NCBI RefSeq assembly: GCF_022376295.1
Contig: NZ_CP060140.1
Span: forward strand, 4,592,356-4,656,355
Direction: 5' to 3'
DNA length: 64,000 nt
Source: Nodularia sphaerocarpa UHCC 0038
GTDB taxonomy: Bacteria > Cyanobacteriota > Cyanobacteriia > Cyanobacteriales > Nostocaceae
Shown: positions 1 through 9,023 of the stretch, in pieces
Position numbering within the stretch: the first letter of the stretch is position 1
Layout of the letters: the number at the start of each line of letters is the position of its first letter
Made by a program: the position numbers and the translations under genes
Notes under the pieces: generated by a model
The model's database searches: none
Seen by the model: only the letters and a program-made list of their open reading frames with translations
What the model was told of the DNA's origin: nothing

Positions 1-4
1 TTGA

Positions 5-637
5 TTGAAAGTGTATTTATTGGCTATGAAAAATAAATTTGTGCATCCTTGGCAAGAATTAAAAGCACGGAAGTCATTGAAAAAATTTTCGCCCCCATAT
101 AAACTCAACATTGGCTGTGGAAATGTTACTTTTCCTGGATGGATAAATATAGATATTTCAAAAGTATCAAGTGTTATAGATATTGTATGGGATGCTTCAC
201 TAGGGTTACCCTTTCTTGAAAATGATTCTTGTCATTTAATTTACAATGAGCATTTATTAGAACATCTAGAGATTTCATCGGCATCAAAGTTTTTATCTGA
301 ATCTTTTCGGGTACTTAAAACTGGAGGTGTTCTGAGAATAGCAATGCCTTGTCTTGAAAATATTGTTCAAAAATACAGTTCAGAACAATGGAGAGATCAG
401 GCATGGTTGAAACTACCTGAGTACCAACATATAAAAACGAAAGCGGAAATGATTAATATAGCTTTTCGTTGGTGGGGACATCGCTGGCTCTATGATAGAG
501 AAGAATTATCTCGTCGCTTACATGAGGCTGGATTTAAAGATACAGAATATTTTACTTATGGGCAAAGTAATATACCTGAACTCAGAACCTTGGAAACTCG
601 TCAAGATTCTTTATTAATTGTTGAAGCTACAAAGTAA
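5..637 (+). CDS. SAM-dependent methyltransferase (class I)
   Basis: This small class I methyltransferase probably acts on a sugar or glycan intermediate of the polysaccharide locus. The N-terminal part shows the SAM-binding motif LNIGCGN followed by GWINIDI, and a later RVLKTGGVLRIAMP segment typical of Methyltransf_11 proteins. At about 200 residues it is a complete single domain. An in-frame TGA lies at 2-4, so the gene starts inside the window. TTG at 5, GTG at 11 and ATG at 26 are all possible starts, and I favour ATG 26 for want of a clear ribosome site. It is the first gene of a run transcribed rightwards. The substrate cannot be deduced. Confidence 0.75.
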   Translation: MKVYLLAMKNKFVHPWQELKARKSLKKFSPPYKLNIGCGNVTFPGWINIDISKVSSVIDIVWDASLGLPFLENDSCHLIYNEHLLEHLEISSASKFLSESFRVLKTGGVLRIAMPCLENIVQKYSSEQWRDQAWLKLPEYQHIKTKAEMINIAFRWWGHRWLYDREELSRRLHEAGFKDTEYFTYGQSNIPELRTLETRQDSLLIVEATK

Positions 638-745
638 AGCTCAACCTATATGAAAATCATGGATTTAGAAGAATAAGTTGCTTTCCAGCATAATTTTTAG
701 AATCAAATTACTTTTTAAAGTAAAGGTGAAATGGTAAAGGTAAGA

Positions 746-1404
746 ATGAAAAAAAAATATTTATTTGGGGAGCATCAGGACATTCATTAGTAGTGGCTGA
801 CATTATACGATTGCAAAATGACTACACAATTATAGGATTTTTGGATGACGTAAACTACCATTTACATGGCAAAACTTTTTGTGGCTCTATCATTTTAGGA
901 GGCAGAGAAAAATTTGATCAACTTCATAATGATGGAGTTGAATACTCGCTAATTGCTGTTGGCAACTGTCAAGCGAGATTAGAATTATCCAAATTGCTTC
1001 AAAAGAATTGTTTTCTTTTAGCAAATGCTATTCATCCTCTTTCCATTATTTCCAGAGATGTAACCGTTGGCTTTGGTACAGTAGTATGTGCTGGAGCAGT
1101 GATTAATCCAGGGGGAAAAATTGGTAATAATGTGATTATTAATACTAGTTCCAGTGTAGATCATGAGTGCATCATTGAAGATGGTGTTCATATTGGTCCA
1201 GGGGTTCATATAGGTGGTAGAACTACTATTAAACAAGGAACATGGATAGGAATTGGAGCTACTGTAAGCGATCGCATTACCATTGGCTCAAATTCCATCA
1301 TTGGTGCTGGATCAGTTGTAGTCAGAGATATACCATCTCATGTAGTGGCCTACGGGGTGCCGGCAAAAGTAATGAAAAATATTGATTCATCTGTAAAATC
1401 TTAG
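746..1404 (+). pseudogene. NeuD/PglD-type sugar O-acyltransferase, frameshifted at a poly-A start
   Basis: The product resembles NeuD/PglD acetyltransferases: a short Rossmann-like N-terminal part followed by a left-handed beta-helix of hexapeptide repeats (IGNNVIINTSSSVDH, IGPGVHIGG, IGSNSIIGAGSVV) ending in GVPAKVMKN. Such enzymes acetylate amino or hydroxyl groups of activated sugars. The open frame from GTG 793 lacks the first about 16 residues. These residues (KIFIWGASGHSLVV) are encoded just upstream in the same frame but have no start codon. ATG 746 is followed by nine A residues, and one extra A (or two fewer) would restore the complete protein. The gene is therefore frameshifted, phase variable, or carries a homopolymer sequencing error. 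Confidence 0.75.
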
Positions 1405-1430
1405 AAAGCCGATTCTTACTAAATTAGCGT

Positions 1431-1688
1431 AAGTATATACCTGAATGCGATCAAGAATGGTTATTAAATAGTGCAAGAAAATTAGATTTTTTGGATAAAT
1501 TACCTGGTGAAATAACTGTTTCAGCATTAAGATATCTTTTTCACCATCCTCAAGTTGAGGTAGTTATTCCGGGTATGAGAAGCCCTAGTCAAGTTACAGC
1601 TAATTTACAAGCTGTGCAGCTAGGTGCATTAGACCCGGTACTCATCGAAAAAATTAAGGAATTCGTTCCTGATGTTCGCTTACATTGA
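1431..1688 (+). pseudogene. Aldo/keto reductase C-terminal remnant
   Basis: About 85 codons resemble only the C-terminus of aldo/keto reductases, with TVSALRYLFHHPQ, VEVVIPGMRSPSQV and ANLQAV (the usual form is A-L-[RK]-[YF]-[VI]-L, then V-I-P-G). A stop codon lies just upstream in frame and the catalytic barrel with its Asp-Tyr-Lys-His set is absent. The TTG at 1491 is not a convincing start. It is most likely the tail of a sugar-modifying oxidoreductase gene left behind by a deletion between the acetyltransferase and the aminotransferase. Confidence 0.6.
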
Positions 1689-1732
1689 TAATTTTAATCA
1701 TAGCAAATCCTTGTTCTGGAGACTATTAATAA

Positions 1733-2992
1733 GTGTTAAAAACTCAACTAGAAGATTTAGCAATATTTGGTGCCGATCCTGCTTTTGCTGAAAAATTACA
1801 CGTTGGTCGTCCTAACATTGGCGATCGCGATCTATTTCTCAAACACGTGAATACAATTTTAGATAACCGTTGGCTATCTAATAATGGTCCTTTTGTTCAG
1901 CAATTAGAACAAGAACTAGCTAAATTTCTAGGTGTGAAACACTGTATTCCTACTTGTAATGGGACGGTTGCTTTAGAGATTGCTATTAGAGCTTGTGGAC
2001 TCAAAGGTGAGGTTATTGTTCCTTCATTTACTTTTATAGCTACTCCTCATGCTTTACAATGGCAAGAAATTACACCCGTTTTCTGTGATATTGACCCAGA
2101 AACTCATCTAATTGATCCAGAAAAAGTGGAGGCTTTGATCACACCTCGCACAACTGGAATTTTAGCAGTTCATCTTTGGGGACAACCTTGTAATGTTGAA
2201 GCACTTACAGGTATTGCCAAACGTCATAACTTAAAACTATTATTTGATGCTTCTCACGCTTTTGCCTGTTCTTATGACGATCAAATGATCGGTGGATTTG
2301 GTAATGCAGAAGTTTTTAGTTTTCATGCAACTAAATTTTTCAATACCCTAGAAGGGGGAGCCATTGCTACTAATGATGACGAACTAGCAGCCAAAATTCG
2401 CTTGATGAAAAATTTTGGCTTTTCAGGCTATGAAAATGTCATTTATATCGGTACTAATGGCAAAATGAATGAAGTCAGTGCCGCTATGGGGTTAACTTCT
2501 CTAAAAAATATGGCACAGACAATAGAAATCAATCAAAGAAATTATCATCTTTATAAACAAGGCTTAGAGGGAATTTCTGCTCTCCGGTTTTTAGCTTATG
2601 TTGAATCTGAAAAATTTAATTATCAATATATTGTTTGTGAGTTAAATACAGATATTACTCAATTTAGCCGCGATCAATTTATTGAAATACTATGGGCAGA
2701 AAATATTTTGGCTAGGCGTTATTTTCATCCTGGCTGCCACAGAATGGAACCTTATCGCTCTTATTTTCCTCATGCTGGGTTATTATTACCCCATACAGAA
2801 AGGGTTACTGACCGAGTGTTTTTATTACCTACTGGTCAAACTATCAACCCATTAATGATAGAGGAAATTTGTGAACTGATTAATCTAATTTTAACTAACA
2901 GTCAAGACATCATATCTAAACTAAAACACAGCGGTCATGTCAACTCATATTTCATCAACTCCCTTAGTCAGTTTTACAGTAACCGCATATAA
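1733..2992 (+). CDS. DegT/DnrJ/EryC1/StrS family sugar aminotransferase
   Basis: This is a PLP-dependent transaminase that would install an amino group on a nucleotide-linked keto sugar for the glycan. It has the family signatures TCNGTVALEIA, VIVPSFTFIATPHAL, LFDASHAF and the PLP lysine in SFHATKFFNTLEGGA (about Lys201). At 419 residues it is somewhat longer than the usual 370-400, the extra length being at the C-terminus. Translation starts at GTG 1733 and the 3' end overlaps the next glycosyltransferase by about 56 bases. With the neighbouring acetyltransferase it suggests an N-acetylated amino-deoxysugar. The exact sugar is unknown. Confidence 0.85.
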   Translation: MLKTQLEDLAIFGADPAFAEKLHVGRPNIGDRDLFLKHVNTILDNRWLSNNGPFVQQLEQELAKFLGVKHCIPTCNGTVALEIAIRACGLKGEVIVPSFTFIATPHALQWQEITPVFCDIDPETHLIDPEKVEALITPRTTGILAVHLWGQPCNVEALTGIAKRHNLKLLFDASHAFACSYDDQMIGGFGNAEVFSFHATKFFNTLEGGAIATNDDELAAKIRLMKNFGFSGYENVIYIGTNGKMNEVSAAMGLTSLKNMAQTIEINQRNYHLYKQGLEGISALRFLAYVESEKFNYQYIVCELNTDITQFSRDQFIEILWAENILARRYFHPGCHRMEPYRSYFPHAGLLLPHTERVTDRVFLLPTGQTINPLMIEEICELINLILTNSQDIISKLKHSGHVNSYFINSLSQFYSNRI

Positions 2993-3929
2993 TACGGAGA
3001 AATATATTGCTGAATGCCTTGATAGTATATTTACCCAACAAGGCAATTATAATTTTGAAGTTGTAGTTGTTGATGATGCCTCTACAGATGGCACTGAACA
3101 AGTAGTCCGTTCTTATACTGATTCTCGACTTCGATATATTCGACACACCAAGAATAAAGGAGCTTTTGCAACCGTCAATCGAGGTTTTGAAGAAGCTAGA
3201 GGTCAATTTGTGACGAGAATTGACTCAGATGATCGCTATCGATCTGATTTCTTGTTAACTGTTGTTCCTATCTTACAAAAGTATCCTCAAGTAGGGTTAG
3301 TATACGGTGATATAGCCATGATTGATCCGCAAGGCAAAATTACTGCTCCTGGAGGGAATGTAGAGCGTCAAAATCTGCCAACACTGGGAAATGAATTGAT
3401 TCCGTTGTTAGAAAAAAATTATTTACCAGCACCAACAACCATCGCCAGAAAGGAAGCATGGGCAGAAGGTTTACCTGTACCACCTAGATTTGATTTTTGT
3501 GATTGGTATCTTTCAACTAGCATAGCTAAGAAATGGGATTTTTATTACTGTGATCAAGTCTTAGCAGATTATCGTGTTCATCCTCAAAATTCTCACCGAT
3601 CTATGATTCTCGATAAAACAGGGGAGTCAATCATATTTAAAGTCTTGGAACAAGTATTTAAGGAGCCTGAACGCCAAGATGAGAAAAAAAAAGCAAAAGC
3701 AAGAATTTACGGTAGTAACTATCTCACACTATCTAATCAATACTTTGGCTGTAAAATGTTAGATGACGCACGTCGTTGTTATTTGAAAGCAATTCAATAT
3801 CAACCTCATTTGGGATTGCAACCAGATATTTTAATACATTTATTGGGAACATTTGTAGGGATGAGTAAATATGAAAAAATAAAAATCATTGCCAAACAAT
3901 TCTTAGCAGGGAAAAAACATCAGCTATGA
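2937..3929 (+). CDS. Family 2 glycosyltransferase
   Basis: This is a GT-A fold glycosyltransferase that transfers a sugar from a nucleotide donor to the growing glycan at the inner membrane face. The N-terminal domain shows SFTVTAYNTEKYIAECLDSI, then VVVVDDASTDGT and the metal-binding acidic motif RIDSDDRY. A C-terminal helical extension of about 100 residues looks like a TPR-type segment (ARRCYLKAIQYQPHLG). It overlaps the aminotransferase upstream and the FkbM gene downstream (ATGA), so the three are probably translationally coupled. Donor and acceptor are not predictable. Confidence 0.85.
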   Translation: MSTHISSTPLVSFTVTAYNTEKYIAECLDSIFTQQGNYNFEVVVVDDASTDGTEQVVRSYTDSRLRYIRHTKNKGAFATVNRGFEEARGQFVTRIDSDDRYRSDFLLTVVPILQKYPQVGLVYGDIAMIDPQGKITAPGGNVERQNLPTLGNELIPLLEKNYLPAPTTIARKEAWAEGLPVPPRFDFCDWYLSTSIAKKWDFYYCDQVLADYRVHPQNSHRSMILDKTGESIIFKVLEQVFKEPERQDEKKKAKARIYGSNYLTLSNQYFGCKMLDDARRCYLKAIQYQPHLGLQPDILIHLLGTFVGMSKYEKIKIIAKQFLAGKKHQL

Positions 3930-4918
3930 CCGCCATCAATACTCAAAGATTTCTAAAAGAAACAGCGTATTTGTTACACATTATTATAGCAAAATCCAAA
4001 CTCTTATCAGAAATATATATTCATATATTGAGTAAAATTCTCAAATCTATTCCTGATAGCAGAATCAAACAACAAGTATTAAATAGTATTAATTCAATTG
4101 AATGGAAACAACTCGATTTAAAAGCACAATCAATTTCCATAGGAACAGATATAAAATTTAAAATAATTCCTCATCTTCAAGAATTTGATAGTCAATCTTT
4201 GTTTTCAAAAAAAATATGTTACGAAGCAGAAGTTTTTGATTATTTAGATAAAAATATCAAAGATTTTGATACTATTATTGAAGTAGGGGCTAATGTTGGT
4301 ATATTTACTCTTTATTTTTATCAATCTTTCTTAAAATACGGTAAGAATATAAAAATATTTGCCTTTGAGCCTTCTAAAGAAGCTTATTTAAGACTATTGA
4401 AAAACTTACATATCAACGAAGCAAATTCAATCCAAACTTATAATTGTGCAGTTGGTGATAAAACTGGATTTTTTGATTTTTTTGAACCACAAGGTCATCT
4501 TACTAATGGCTCTCTTAATGAAGAATTTGCTTATTTATTCTCTAACAAAGTTAGTCATAATAAAGCTTTAGTAATTAAGGGAGATTATTTATCTCACATG
4601 GTTGGTGAAGGCCATACCTACGGCGTTCGCGTAGCGTCTCGGAAAGAGCGAAGCTATCGCACTCTGGTAAAAATAGATGTGGAAGGCGCAGAGTTTGAAG
4701 TTTTGTCAGGAATGAAAGAATTTATTCTTGTTCAAAAGCCGACACTAATAATTGAAATCTTAAGTACATACGAAGACAAATTAAATAAATTAAATTTTTT
4801 GCATGATAACTATGATTTATATAATCTTACAGAAGATGGATTAATTCAACATTTTAAATTTGAGTCCACTAAATTCAGAGATTATGTTTTATTACCAAAA
4901 CAAGAAGCCATGAGATGA
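3926..4918 (+). CDS. FkbM family methyltransferase with an in-frame repeat insertion
   Basis: This FkbM-type SAM-dependent O-methyltransferase probably caps or decorates sugars. SAM motif I is IIEVGANVGIFTLYF and the family hallmark LVKIDVEGAEFEVLSGM is present. Between them, positions about 4609-4661 carry an interspersed palindromic repeat read in frame as roughly HTYGVRVASRKERSYR, directly before LVKIDVEG, where other FkbM proteins have a short loop. The reading frame survives, so the protein may still fold. It overlaps its neighbours by 4 bases on each side (ATGA), consistent with an operon. Confidence 0.85.
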   Translation: MTAINTQRFLKETAYLLHIIIAKSKLLSEIYIHILSKILKSIPDSRIKQQVLNSINSIEWKQLDLKAQSISIGTDIKFKIIPHLQEFDSQSLFSKKICYEAEVFDYLDKNIKDFDTIIEVGANVGIFTLYFYQSFLKYGKNIKIFAFEPSKEAYLRLLKNLHINEANSIQTYNCAVGDKTGFFDFFEPQGHLTNGSLNEEFAYLFSNKVSHNKALVIKGDYLSHMVGEGHTYGVRVASRKERSYRTLVKIDVEGAEFEVLSGMKEFILVQKPTLIIEILSTYEDKLNKLNFLHDNYDLYNLTEDGLIQHFKFESTKFRDYVLLPKQEAMR

Positions 4919-6240
4919 AAATCATTCACCTTCCTTTCTGTTTTCACCCAGATCCGATGGGTGGAACAGAAGTCTATGTAGAAGCATTAGCAAGAGAATT
5001 AACCAACCAAGGTATTACTAACATTATCGCTGCACCAGCAAACACTAACCAATCTTACATCCATAACAAATTACAAATTAGACGCTTTGCTATATCTCCA
5101 CAGGTTAAACACTTAAAAGAAATCTATGGAGAAGGTGATCAACTCGGTGCGATTGAATTTAGTAAAATTATAGATGAAGAACAACCAGATTTAATTCATC
5201 TCCATGCTTTCACTCGTGGTGTATCTCTTTCCATAGTTAGATTGGCTAAATATAGGGGAATTCCTGTTATTTTTACTTATCATACTCCTACCGTTAGCTG
5301 TCAACGGGGAACATTATTACAGTGGGGTAATCAAGTCTGTGATGGTGAAATAGAATTATCTAAATGTACTGCTTGTACCCTACAAGGACTAAAAATTAAT
5401 AAAAATATCGCCCAAGTTATTACTCATTTACCTCCTATAGTTGGTAAAACTCTATCACAAATTAATCTGAGTGGTGGTATTTGGACGGCTTTACAAATGG
5501 GGGAATTAGTTAATTGTCGTTTTCAAGCTTTTCAATCTCTGATGTTAGAAGTTGATCATATTATAGCTGTCTGTAATTGGGTAAAAAATATTTTAATTAT
5601 TAACCAAGTTCCGGCGGAAAAAATTACAGTTATTCGTCAAGGTTTATGTCAAGAAGTTCCGCAAGATGTGGGGAAAATTTATCGTAACAAAGGAAATAAC
5701 CACCCTTTACGGTTAGTATTTTTCGGTCGTCTCGATCCCACTAAGGGAGTTGAGATTTTGATTCAAGCGTTTATGACTAATCCCCAACTTAATGCAACTT
5801 TAGACATTTACGGAATTTCTCAGTCTACCTCTACTAATGATTATCAACAGAAAATTCACAATCTATCCCAAACTGATGACAGAATTAACTTGAAAATTCC
5901 TGTATCAGCCGCCAAAGTAGTCCAAACAATGAAACAATATGACTTACTTGCTGTTCCTTCTCAATGGTTAGAAACTGGACCTATGGTGGTGTTAGAAGCC
6001 TTTGCGGCGGGTGTTCCGGTAATTGGTTCTAATTTGGGAGGAATTGCTGAATTAGTGGAGCATAATGTTAATGGTGTACTTGTTGAGTCCAGTTCTATCA
6101 ACGCCTGGGGTAAGGAATTGCAACAGCTTTGTGATAATAGGGATAAGCTAGATCGGCTAAAATATGGAATTAGTCCCCCACAGATGATGGCGGTAGTAGC
6201 TGAGGGGATGAAGTTAATTTATAGTAATGTACTCTGTTAA
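4915..6240 (+). CDS. Family 4 glycosyltransferase
   Basis: This is a retaining GT-B enzyme using nucleotide-activated sugars. The N-terminal acceptor domain begins with the typical PDPMGGTEVYVEALARELT. A cysteine-containing insert (SKCTACTLQG) lies in the first half. The C-terminal donor domain has LVFFGRLDPTKGVEILIQAF and the EX7E motif in ETGPMVVLEAFAAGVPVIG. At 441 residues it is longer than the standard 370-400, the excess matching the cysteine-rich insert seen in some cyanobacterial GT4 proteins. The start ATG overlaps the stop of the upstream FkbM gene. Confidence 0.85.
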   Translation: MKIIHLPFCFHPDPMGGTEVYVEALARELTNQGITNIIAAPANTNQSYIHNKLQIRRFAISPQVKHLKEIYGEGDQLGAIEFSKIIDEEQPDLIHLHAFTRGVSLSIVRLAKYRGIPVIFTYHTPTVSCQRGTLLQWGNQVCDGEIELSKCTACTLQGLKINKNIAQVITHLPPIVGKTLSQINLSGGIWTALQMGELVNCRFQAFQSLMLEVDHIIAVCNWVKNILIINQVPAEKITVIRQGLCQEVPQDVGKIYRNKGNNHPLRLVFFGRLDPTKGVEILIQAFMTNPQLNATLDIYGISQSTSTNDYQQKIHNLSQTDDRINLKIPVSAAKVVQTMKQYDLLAVPSQWLETGPMVVLEAFAAGVPVIGSNLGGIAELVEHNVNGVLVESSSINAWGKELQQLCDNRDKLDRLKYGISPPQMMAVVAEGMKLIYSNVLC

Positions 6241-6285
6241 TTTACTTGATTGAAAACTCTTGTAATCAAAAGGATAATTAGATTT

Positions 6286-7011
6286 ATGTTTCAATTTGAT
6301 AAAAACTCAGAAGAGGAAATCCAACGTCGTTATTATGCTGAGACAGCATATAACTATGATCAGCTTCACGTCTATGAAAAAGATACACATTACTTTGCAT
6401 TATGTTTTATGGTAGGGGCAATGGAATTTTTAAATGTTAAATCAATTCTTGATGTTGGTGCAGGCACAGGTAGAAGTATTGCTTATATTAAACAACGTTG
6501 TTCTGGTATAACTATCAAAGGTATTGAACCAGTCAAAGAATTGCGTGAAGTGGGTTATGCTAAAGGTATATCTTCAGAAGATTTAATCCAGGGAGATGGT
6601 TTGCAAATACCATTCGATGATAAGTCATTTGATATTGTTTGTTGTTTTGGTGTACTTCATCATATTAAAACCCCTAGGCTAGTAATCCAAGAAATGCTAC
6701 GAGTATCTAACAAAGCAATATTTATTTCTGATAGCAATAACTTCGGACAAGGATCTTTTTTATCCAGAACTTTAAAACAAGGTTTTAATACAATTGGTTT
6801 ATGGCCTTTTGTGAACTTTATTAAGACTAAAGGTAAAGGCTATTCAATTTCTGAAGGAGATGGACTAGCTTATTCCTATTCTGTTTTTACAGACTATAAT
6901 TATATTCGTCGAGAATGTAAAAGTGTCCATCTTATGAATACATCGAATATAGGGGGTGCTAATTTATATAAAAACTCTGAAAATATAGGTATTTTAGGGA
7001 TTAAGTCCTAA
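6286..7011 (+). CDS. Class I SAM methyltransferase (Methyltransf_11 type)
   Basis: The product carries SILDVGAGTGRSI (SAM motif I), then LIQGDGLQIPFDDKSFDIVCCFGVLHHI, the classic ubiE/Methyltransf_11 pattern. It would methylate a small molecule or glycan intermediate. The frame is open from TTG 6250, but ATG 6286 (MFQFDKNSEEEI) follows a purine-rich AAAAGGA and fits family starts better. It ends one base before the next gene. The C-terminal third is not recognisable. Codon use is AT-rich like its neighbours 6.2-7.8 kb, which are more AT-rich than the flanking GT4 genes. Confidence 0.75.
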   Translation: MFQFDKNSEEEIQRRYYAETAYNYDQLHVYEKDTHYFALCFMVGAMEFLNVKSILDVGAGTGRSIAYIKQRCSGITIKGIEPVKELREVGYAKGISSEDLIQGDGLQIPFDDKSFDIVCCFGVLHHIKTPRLVIQEMLRVSNKAIFISDSNNFGQGSFLSRTLKQGFNTIGLWPFVNFIKTKGKGYSISEGDGLAYSYSVFTDYNYIRRECKSVHLMNTSNIGGANLYKNSENIGILGIKS

Positions 7012-7845
7012 TTGATAAACACGAAAATATCTTTGATAATGTTAATGCAAAAAATAAAGTTTATAGTCAAGAAAATGTTTGTTTCTAGCGGCTTATATGA
7101 AAAGCTAGAGTTTTCAAAACTCCATTTACTATATGCTCGATTCAATAATCCTCTTTTTTTAAAGCATCAAAAAGAATTTTTAAACATATCTAAGTCAAGA
7201 TTACCTTCTAATGGGTTGATTTTTGATATTGGAGCTAATGTAGGAAATAAAAGTGATATTTACTTGTTGCTAGGTTGTAAAGTTGTTGCAGTAGAACCTG
7301 ATATAAAATGCAATAAAATTTTAAAAAGACGATTTGGAAATAATAAAAACTTTACCTTGATTAATAAAGCTATAAGTAGTAAAACAGGGGTAGAGACCTT
7401 GTATGTGAACTCTGAAGGTTCAGCATTTAACACACTAAGTACAAAGCAAAGAGAAGAACTAGAAGTTGATAATAAAGAAATTAGTTTTTCAAAACAACAG
7501 GAAGTCAATACAGTAAGTATTGATGATTTAATCACCGAATATGGTATTCCCCACTATATCAAAATAGATGTTGAGGGTTATGAAATACAAGCTCTAAATG
7601 GTTTGTCTACAAAAATAAAACTTATTAGTTTTGAAGCAAATCTACCATCTTTCAAGATAGAAAACATAGAGTGTATATCTAAACTACATGACATAGAAAA
7701 TAGTGTTTTATTTAATTACGTTACTAGCGATTTATCAGAGTTTGTATTAGATGAATGGCAAAACTATTCATGTTTTCTAAAAATCCTACAAACCACGGAC
7801 ATCAAGTACATGGAAATATATTGTAAAACATCTGATTTTAAATAA
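7012..7845 (+). CDS. FkbM family methyltransferase
   Basis: This is a second FkbM-type methyltransferase of the locus. It has LIFDIGANVGNKSDIYLLLGC (motif I), VVAVEPD, then IPHYIKIDVEGYEIQALNGL, the family signature. The sequence around the catalytic core is uninterrupted, unlike the FkbM gene at 3.9 kb. The frame opens with TTG 7012 immediately after the preceding stop, while ATG at 7039 or 7045 are alternative starts and no decisive ribosome site is visible. The product likely O-methylates a sugar residue. Confidence 0.8.
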   Translation: MINTKISLIMLMQKIKFIVKKMFVSSGLYEKLEFSKLHLLYARFNNPLFLKHQKEFLNISKSRLPSNGLIFDIGANVGNKSDIYLLLGCKVVAVEPDIKCNKILKRRFGNNKNFTLINKAISSKTGVETLYVNSEGSAFNTLSTKQREELEVDNKEISFSKQQEVNTVSIDDLITEYGIPHYIKIDVEGYEIQALNGLSTKIKLISFEANLPSFKIENIECISKLHDIENSVLFNYVTSDLSEFVLDEWQNYSCFLKILQTTDIKYMEIYCKTSDFK

Positions 7846-7856
7846 ATATATTTAAA

Positions 7857-9023
7857 ATGACTCAATCAAAAGATCATAAGCCAGGTTGTCAGCCGCGCAT
7901 TTTATATATTCAATACACCAACCCCGCCGGCTATCCTCCTTTAGAGCATAGTTCTCGGATTTTCGCAAAAGAAGGTTGGGAAGTGCGGTTTTTAGGTACG
8001 GGAGCATCAGGAGCCGCAGCGTTAAAATTTCCGCCCCATCCTCATATCACTGTATATCAAATACCTTTTTGCAATCCTGGCTGGCGGCAAAAGTTACATT
8101 ACATCAAGTTTTGTCTTTGGGTGTTAATATGGGTGCTACGTTGGAGACCTCAATGGGTATATGCTTCAGATATATTAATTTGTCCCGTTGCTTATGTGTT
8201 GACTTTTTTACCCCAAGTTAAGGTGATTTATCATGAGCATGATTCACCAACCACAATCCCTGACAGTTTATTTATCAGTTGGTGTTTACAAGCACGAATA
8301 AAATTAGCCCATCGAGCCAAGTTCTGTATTTTACCAAATCAGGAAAGAGCGGATAAACTTGCACGACAAACAGGAATTGATGAGCAAGTTCTTTGTGTTT
8401 GGAATTGTCCTAGCAAAGAGGAAGTATGTGATGCTAGTTTATTAGACCAAAAAGATGAATTATGGCTTTGGTATCATGGCTCAATAGTGCCTCCTCAACT
8501 TCCTCCTACAGTCATTAAAGCTTTGGCAAGTTTGCCCGAAAATGTCAAGCTGAGAATAGCTGGATATGAAACTATCGGACATCAGGGTTATGTACAAGAA
8601 CTACAAACATTAGCGAATACAATAGGTATAGGCGATCGCATTGAATATGTGGGAGCATTATCTAAACGCTCAGAACTACTTGAGTGGTGCAGTAAGTGTG
8701 ATCTTGGCCTCTCATTATTTATTAAACCTACTAGAGAACCGATGACAGGTGCTTCCAACAAGCCCTTTGACTACCTAGCCTGTGGTTTACCCTTGGTGGT
8801 GTCAGATTTACCAGACTGGAAACAGATGTATGTTGAACCCGGTTATGGGTTAGCCTGTAATCCTGAAGATGCTAATAGTATTGCTGATGTTTTACGCTGG
8901 TATTTGGAACATCCCAGGGAAATGAAGGATATGGGGGAACAGGGGAGACAAAGGATTTTACATGAGTGGAATTATGAAACGCATTTTAGTGCTGTATTGA
9001 AAAAATTATCAGGAATTAACTAA
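7857..9023 (+). CDS. Family 4-like glycosyltransferase
   Basis: This is a GT-B glycosyltransferase of 388 residues. The N-terminal half contains ILYIQYTNPAGYPPLEHSS and the membrane-associated hydrophobic stretch around FCLWVLIWVLRWRPQWVYASD. The donor half has LWYHGSIVPPQLPPTVIKAL and TGASNKPFDYLACGLPLVVS in place of the canonical EX7E, as in GT4 relatives that use a P-x-K-x-F-[DE] pattern. The ATG at 7857 starts in a new translational block 11 bases after the preceding gene, and the stop overlaps the next gene by one base. Confidence 0.8.
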   Translation: MTQSKDHKPGCQPRILYIQYTNPAGYPPLEHSSRIFAKEGWEVRFLGTGASGAAALKFPPHPHITVYQIPFCNPGWRQKLHYIKFCLWVLIWVLRWRPQWVYASDILICPVAYVLTFLPQVKVIYHEHDSPTTIPDSLFISWCLQARIKLAHRAKFCILPNQERADKLARQTGIDEQVLCVWNCPSKEEVCDASLLDQKDELWLWYHGSIVPPQLPPTVIKALASLPENVKLRIAGYETIGHQGYVQELQTLANTIGIGDRIEYVGALSKRSELLEWCSKCDLGLSLFIKPTREPMTGASNKPFDYLACGLPLVVSDLPDWKQMYVEPGYGLACNPEDANSIADVLRWYLEHPREMKDMGEQGRQRILHEWNYETHFSAVLKKLSGIN

